The notes under the pieces are model-generated. The model did no database searches, was not told the DNA's origin, and was given only the letters and a program-made list of their open reading frames with translations. Below, one piece after another: positions 8,501 through 10,431 of a DNA stretch of 10,431 nt. The position numbers and the translations under genes were made by a program. Every line of letters begins with the position of its first letter. Position 1 is the stretch's first letter. The DNA is from Methanobrevibacter thaueri (GTDB taxonomy: Archaea > Methanobacteriota > Methanobacteria > Methanobacteriales > Methanobacteriaceae): the NCBI RefSeq assembly GCF_015062905.1, contig NZ_SUTK01000052.1, forward strand, positions 1 through 10,431, written 5' to 3'.

Positions 8501-10337
8501 CAATTTCAAAGTCCTCATCAAGTTCAATTTCACGTCTTATTGAAATAGAATTAAGTAATGTCTCATTTATGGTAAATTTATCCAATAATACATCAATGGA
8601 CTCCAAAAATACGTCCATTAATTCTTTTGAATAGAATGATTCGTCATAACTGATATTGATTTTTCCACTTTCATAATTAAAGACAAGTTTGTAGTCTTTA
8701 GTGTCAAATTCATCAATGAAAAATAATATTTCACTTTCAAAGTTTAATTTCTGATTGTTTAAAAGGGGATATTTATTGAATTCTTTAAATGAATTTTTAA
8801 AATCATTTAAGTATTCTTCAACGCTTAAATCAGTGTCAAAATGATATCCTGCAGCAACACGATTATAAGCAATTAAAATATCTTTTGAAAATGAAAATTT
8901 GGTTAAATCATATAGGAAAACTGCGAGCAATAGCTTTTCCTTAGGCAGTTTATACTGGTTAGACAAATTTTGTAACTTATCCTCATCAATTGCTTTAGAA
9001 ATCTGTGTAAATTTAACCTTATCACCACTAACATCCGGTGAAATTGATGTTGGATTATCAAATGAATTTATCAGATTATTATAATAATTTTCTGCCCTGA
9101 AAAATTCCACTTCATCCACATTGTAATCCCGACATTTTTTTGATGAATCTATGCTAACCTCTTTTAATAGATCTTTTAAACCTTGACCGATTGATTCGAT
9201 TTCACTTTTATGGAAACATGCTTTATCATATTCAATGAAAATAGAATGCAAACCATTTTTATCGGAGAAATTTTTATTTATTCTGAAGTGAAGCGGGAAT
9301 TTAATGTCCTTTTGATATGTCAGGAATTTAGAATCATGATTTGTAGAATTTGACACGATGGAAATAGTAGAAATACAATCAGGATCAATTCCCGCATTTC
9401 TCAAATCAGTTGTGTACTCGCTGAACTGCAGTTTCGCATGAGCCAAACCCTCTTTTAAAACGCTTTTAGAGTATGCAAGCAAATCATCAAATGTTAAATA
9501 TTCATCATAGGTTAATCTTAATGGAATAGTGTTTACAAACATTCCCAGTGCATCATCTTGTCCAAAGTATCTGCCATGGACTGAAGTGTTTAAAACCAGA
9601 TCTTTGAATAAGTTATTGCCACGTTTTAATTTTGCCAAATACAAGAAGGTTAATGCAAGAGATGTTACAAATGGCGAATAATTAAAATCTGAAGTCTGAT
9701 CTAAAAGAACTTCAAAATACCCAAGTTCCGAATTATCAAATGAATACCAGTCTCCGGAATAATCCTTTAAAGTATTTAACCAGTATTTTTTATCACTTTT
9801 TGCTTCATCAGATTTTAAATATTTTAATTCTTCATCAACATAAGTTTCATAGGAATAATCAATTGGGACATATTCACTATTGTTTTTAATAGATTCGATG
9901 CACTTATCCATTTCATGAGGAATAATTGAAAATAAAGAAGTCCCATCAAGCAAAATATGCTGGACAACACCTATCAAAACAGCGGAAGATTCTGTTTTTA
10001 AAACTGCCCATTTATATAACGGAGAGTCAAATACATCATCAAAAGGTTTATCAAGATAATCTTTTATAAAATCATTTAGATTTTCATTTGAAACATCAAA
10101 TGAATCAATATTTACATCAATATCTATATAATACTGCTTGAAATTACCGGTATCATCATTTTTAATTTGTAAATTCAAATATTGGGCAGATATTATTTTA
10201 ATTGCTTTTTTAACATACCCCCAATCCTCCAAATCATAATCTTTTCTAAATTTAAGATAAAATGAATCATTATGAGGATTATTTATCTCTGAAAATAAAA
10301 GCATTTTCTGAGCGGAGGATAATTTAAAGAAATTCAT
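2520..10337 (-). CDS. Two-module non-ribosomal peptide synthetase with terminal reductase (C-halfC-A-T-C-A-T-R)
   Basis: A 2605-residue cytoplasmic assembly-line enzyme that would make a short peptide and release it reductively. Domains by residue: C1 1-400, a second C-terminal-lobe-like C segment about 405-603, A1 610-1105, T1 1111-1182, C2 1191-1600, A2 1612-2122, T2 2128-2202, thioester reductase 2238-2605. Core motifs are readable throughout: A3 YTSGSTGKPKG and its A2 counterpart, A5 YGPTE in both, TGDL/SGDF, GRNDTQIKLRG and GRMDNQIKLRG, PNGK/ANGK lysines, and T-domain serines S1145 and S2164. There is no epimerase, methyltransferase or thioesterase domain. The start ATG has AGGAGA (10349-10344) 6 nt upstream, and residues 7-22 match the opening motif of C domains, so the N-terminus is complete. 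The reading frame is open throughout. The MATE gene follows 8 nt downstream, implying one transcript. Multi-modular NRPSs are bacterial in type and rare in archaea, so ancient transfer from a bacterium is likely. The NRPS assignment is certain; the product is inferred. Confidence 0.97.
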   Translation of the reverse strand: MNFFKLSSAQKMLLFSEINNPHNDSFYLKFRKDYDLEDWGYVKKAIKIISAQYLNLQIKNDDTGNFKQYYIDIDVNIDSFDVSNENLNDFIKDYLDKPFDDVFDSPLYKWAVLKTESSAVLIGVVQHILLDGTSLFSIIPHEMDKCIESIKNNSEYVPIDYSYETYVDEELKYLKSDEAKSDKKYWLNTLKDYSGDWYSFDNSELGYFEVLLDQTSDFNYSPFVTSLALTFLYLAKLKRGNNLFKDLVLNTSVHGRYFGQDDALGMFVNTIPLRLTYDEYLTFDDLLAYSKSVLKEGLAHAKLQFSEYTTDLRNAGIDPDCISTISIVSNSTNHDSKFLTYQKDIKFPLHFRINKNFSDKNGLHSIFIEYDKACFHKSEIESIGQGLKDLLKEVSIDSSKKCRDYNVDEVEFFRAENYYNNLINSFDNPTSISPDVSGDKVKFTQISKAIDEDKLQNLSNQYKLPKEKLLLAVFLYDLTKFSFSKDILIAYNRVAAGYHFDTDLSVEEYLNDFKNSFKEFNKYPLLNNQKLNFESEILFFIDEFDTKDYKLVFNYESGKINISYDESFYSKELMDVFLESIDVLLDKFTINETLLNSISIRREIELDEDFEIDLANEGVINNIFEKISLENPDKTILYTEDGELTYDELNRKANKIANSLIKNGVEVEDKVMFMMRRNSDLIAAVLGIVKAGAAFIPIDPNYPKNRIDQILEDSDSKFVITSEDIEYDGENRFDVGKLLEESDDSNPNVELTPDNLCFLIYTSGSTGKPKGVMITHRGISNYIANVDENVPIYELNRKCDKFISISTVSFIVFLREIFGTILNGLPVVFANDEEAIDPLQLVELFKKTDADGFGSTPTRLLEYLQLEEIQNVVGGCKVIIVGGEGFPPVLYDRLSKYTKADIYNSYGPTEVTIASHYKLIDSSEVTAGWKMLNVVDKIMDIDGNQLPAYVSGEIYVGGAGIARGYLNNPEQTEKVFMELNNIPYYNTGDLGKKDSKGELYVAGRNDTQIKLRGLRIELSEIESVIANYEGIALSKVVVKKLNSIEHLCAYFTATSQINLDDLKQHLIDSLPKYMVPSYLIQLDAFPKTPNGKTDFKNLPDPEINLDDFIKPRNDIEKELFDIVSDILGMDEFGVNTDLFSIGLTSLTVIQLTSAIYSKLNAQLNVTEILKYKTIEKIASEIKIEDDESQDIKELYPLTPNQLGVYFDCIKNLDNTAYNLPKKMEFSEGIDVGKLKSSIIKAIENHPYLKTRIIMDNGEVYQQRRDDLKIDDMIEVVDEADVDEFVKPFKLDEGPLFRFKIVGNSMLLADFHHIIVDGTSLNILFDEISKIYDGKDYEIEELDGFEYCLNEIKTRQSGLYEEAKLFFNNRVKEFDDVTLIPQDINGDESQGKVAMNDIFLEKTSIDEFCSKANISQNNLFLAATSFVINKFVYNRDTLIATITNGRFNPNQQKTLAMMVKTLPLALKLNSDSTLKEYFEYINGEWLNVLTYSAYPLTEISNEFDIAPEILYAYHGKIIEDIEIGGMKVERQSIDYEGLKFKVNINVVEVDGQYRIFCEYNDQLYSETLISTFLESIRIVLNKFQTFDESTLMKDISIIENDDWGVDDLAYDDVPEDRLNKIFENQVEMHPDRVILYATDGEFTYDELNKKANRIAHSLIKRGVGPEDRIMFILNRDSNVVASIFGILKSGAAFIPVDSEYPSERIEHVLTDSESKFIIVDDVIEKKGIDLSGYEDNLLDVNELLKEKDTANPDPDVHANNMAYLIYTSGSTGLPKGVILEHGNIANFVYPDPRNVCTYELVHNLEKEDYKVLSTTTVAFDVFQQEIMGSLLNGVPMVFANDTEYKDPIEMMDLIHRTGANVYIATPSRLLQYLEIEAMQETMYGFKVYIHAGEPFSKRLYELLSQNSNGKFFNMYGPTETTVYCNGVQLESSDIHIGKELFNVHEMVMDFDSNPLPPNVIGELYIAGKGVSREYLNRPEKNAEAYEVINGIRFYRSGDFVKVTEEGDYYVFGRMDNQIKLRGLRIEIGEIEVGLSKFPGIKSVAVVVRKIKGNDHLCAYFTVHDEYREENRGENEYSINIDDLKASLAEKLVYYMVPTVYMELDEMPQTANGKTDLRNLPEPVLITEYVAPENDIEAFFTNLFGEILGLDEVSATDNFFEIGGTSLLVTKITMEALNRNYNLNYGDVFSNPTPRALAELVLSDQSEEKKAELSYDYSDIDSLLKKNTLENLLDGEIQDSLGNILLTGATGFLGIHVLREILENETGDVYCFIRSNKVLSGEERLKSLLFYYFSNEYEELFNERLHIIEGDITNFEDFEKLINVNIDTIVNCAANVKHFSSGTDIEDINLGGVVNGLKFAKMKNAKYVQVSTYSIAGESINNYPPVDVPFTEQDLFIGQAVDNQYLNSKFLAERAVLEAAVENDLDVKIMRVGNLMARSSDSEFQINFESNGFINRLKAFVTIGKMSYSMIMGNVEFSPIDMTAKAIISLSKTPKDCTVFHPYDYHSISFGDIIEIIKPLGLNIEYVEEDEYQKALDDALADKSKQEGVSGLITSIGSGKVKKIWLPVSNDYTVQALYRLGIKWPYVSEEYVYNFVKYLDDLDFFSI
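2523..3626 (-). other. NRPS C-terminal thioester reductase (R) domain
   Basis: Residues 2238-2605 form a short-chain dehydrogenase-like thioester reductase, the family seen at the end of Lys2 (alpha-aminoadipate reductase), carboxylic acid reductases and reductively released NRPSs. The NAD(P)H-binding LLTGATGFLG motif is at 2243-2252. STYS at 2369-2372 supplies the catalytic Ser/Thr. YLNSK at 2403-2407 is the YxxxK pair (Y2403, K2407). The domain directly follows T2, so it should reduce the T2-bound peptidyl thioester to an aldehyde, or by four electrons to an alcohol. Sequence alone does not settle two- versus four-electron reduction. The family assignment is firm; the released product is inferred. 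Confidence 0.9.
3732..6767 (-). other. NRPS module 2: condensation (C2), adenylation (A2) and thiolation (T2) domains
   Basis: C2 (residues 1191-1600) carries an intact HHIIVDG at 1311-1317, the opening LYPLTPNQLGVYFD motif, and MMVKTLPLAL, so it should form the peptide bond between the T1 and T2 substrates. A2 (1612-2122) has all core motifs: YTSGSTGLPKG from 1765, YGPTE 1914-1918, GRMDNQ from 2011, and ANGK with K2112. Its pocket residues, read against GrsA, are D1819 V1820 Q1823 I1862 I1888 A1890 M1913 V1921 Y1922 K2112. This DVQIIAMVYK resembles the classical proline code DVQLIAHVVK at seven of ten positions, with two further changes conservative or moderate. Proline or a related cyclic or aliphatic residue is the best guess. 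T2 (2128-2202) has a canonical FFEIGGTSL with Ser2164. No epimerase follows, so the residue should stay L. Confidence 0.8.
6792..8510 (-). other. NRPS module 1 adenylation (A1) and thiolation (T1) domains
   Basis: A1 (residues 610-1105) should adenylate the first building block and load it on the phosphopantetheine of T1. Catalytic features look intact: YTSGSTGKPKG 761-771, YGPTE 906-910, D989 of TGDL, R1004 of GRND, and K1092 of PNGK. Aligning by eye to the GrsA phenylalanine pocket gives a ten-residue code of I811 V812 R815 G854 I880 G882 S905 I913 A914 K1092. The first position is normally Asp and binds the substrate alpha-amino group; here it is Ile (codon ATT, 7905-7907). I know no amino-acid code that matches, and a non-alpha-amino-acid or otherwise atypical substrate is possible. 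T1 (1111-1182) has Ser1145 in DLFSIGLTSL, where the usual GGxS is GLTS. Confidence 0.8.
8529..10337 (-). other. NRPS N-terminal condensation region: full C1 domain plus degenerate half-C segment
   Basis: Residues 1-400 are a complete condensation domain. It has the opening SSAQKMLLFSE motif, an active-site motif QHILLDG at 126-132, and GMFVNTIPLRL at about 265-275. The first His of the usual HHxxxDG is Gln, but the catalytic second His (H127) and Asp (D131) are kept. A C domain at the start of module 1 with no upstream carrier is typical of synthetases that begin with an acyl group, from acyl-CoA or acyl-ACP. Residues about 405-603 then resemble the C-terminal lobe of another C domain: FFRAENYYNNL, a hydrophobic LLLAVFLYDLTKF helix, and a closing FYSKELMDVFLESIDVLLDKF that mirrors the end of C2. 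This segment lacks any N-terminal lobe, HHxxxDG, or the VNTxPL motif, so it is presumably non-catalytic. Whether it is structural or a remnant cannot be told from sequence. Confidence 0.75.
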
Positions 10338-10343
10338 ATTTAT

Positions 10344-10349
10344 TCTCCT
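10344..10349 (-). promoter_or_regulatory. Shine-Dalgarno site of the NRPS
   Basis: AGGAGA on the minus strand, 6 nt before the ATG at 10337. It fixes the start codon of the NRPS, which also coincides with the beginning of C-domain homology. Confidence 0.85.
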
Positions 10350-10395
10350 AAAAAAATTTAACTATACTAAAATTATGTAAAACAAAATATTTAAA

Positions 10396-10403
10396 ATTAT
10401 ATA
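10396..10403 (-). promoter_or_regulatory. Candidate archaeal TATA box of the NRPS-MATE operon
   Basis: On the minus strand the 94 bases upstream of the NRPS start contain TATATAAT followed by an AT-rich spacer. A start of transcription about 25 nt downstream would fall near 10370-10375 and give a leader of roughly 35 nt containing the SD. In DNA this AT-rich the match is weakly informative, but no other gene lies between the window edge and the ATG, so the promoter should be here. Confidence 0.45.
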
Positions 10404-10431
10404 TGAACAAATAAATTACTAAATATTAATA

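Noticed and set aside
3972..8510. Direct repeat between the A1 and A2 coding segments as a recent duplication
   Set aside because: The two A domains share family motifs but differ widely in protein sequence and substrate pocket, so this is ordinary paralogy of NRPS modules.
2102..9084. Several 60-110 codon ORFs on the plus strand and in alternative minus frames inside the NRPS and MATE genes
   Set aside because: All overlap well-supported coding frames. The translations I read show only low-complexity or antisense-like composition with no motif, so they are shadows of the real genes.

Overview
The window is dominated by a two-gene operon on the minus strand. It encodes a 2605-residue, two-module non-ribosomal peptide synthetase (NRPS) followed 8 nt later by a MATE-family membrane exporter. 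The DNA is AT-rich. The NRPS has an archaeal-style TATA element plus a clear Shine-Dalgarno sequence, and both proteins are rich in Lys/Asn/Ile/Asp. This suits a rumen or gut methanogen of the Methanobrevibacter type. From memory, Methanobrevibacter ruminantium carries a similar pair, a C-A-T-C-A-T-reductase NRPS next to a MatE gene. The taxon is an inference, since no rRNA or housekeeping gene is present.

Layout from high to low coordinates: promoter and RBS (about 10344-10403); NRPS (10337-2520), read as C1 - degenerate half-C - A1 - T1 - C2 - A2 - T2 - thioester reductase; MATE exporter (2511-967) whose C-terminus enters an RsbW-like histidine-kinase-type ATPase domain. The ATPase domain is broken by an apparent frameshift, and its remainder lies out of frame down to 782. 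Two adjacent hairpins (698-780) and an oligo-T tract (643-649, minus strand) follow. Between about 444 and 640 there is only AT-rich DNA with one candidate small ORF (44 aa, minus strand) that has a strong SD. Positions 109-443 form a GC-rich (about 47% by my count) block with many complementary segments and a closing end-to-end helix. It looks like a structured RNA that I cannot assign to a known family. I see nothing interpretable in 1-108.

How the genes would work together: the NRPS has no loading A-T module and begins with a condensation domain, so module 1 probably receives an acyl starter. Module 1 activates an unusual building block, because its A domain lacks the aspartate that normally binds the alpha-amino group. 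Module 2 has a proline-like specificity code. The terminal reductase would release the chain as an aldehyde or alcohol. The co-transcribed MATE protein is the likely exporter. Its partner-switch-like ATPase tail, if the frameshift is not real, would link export to a serine-kinase/STAS-type regulatory circuit. No phosphopantetheinyl transferase, needed to activate the two T domains, is in the window.
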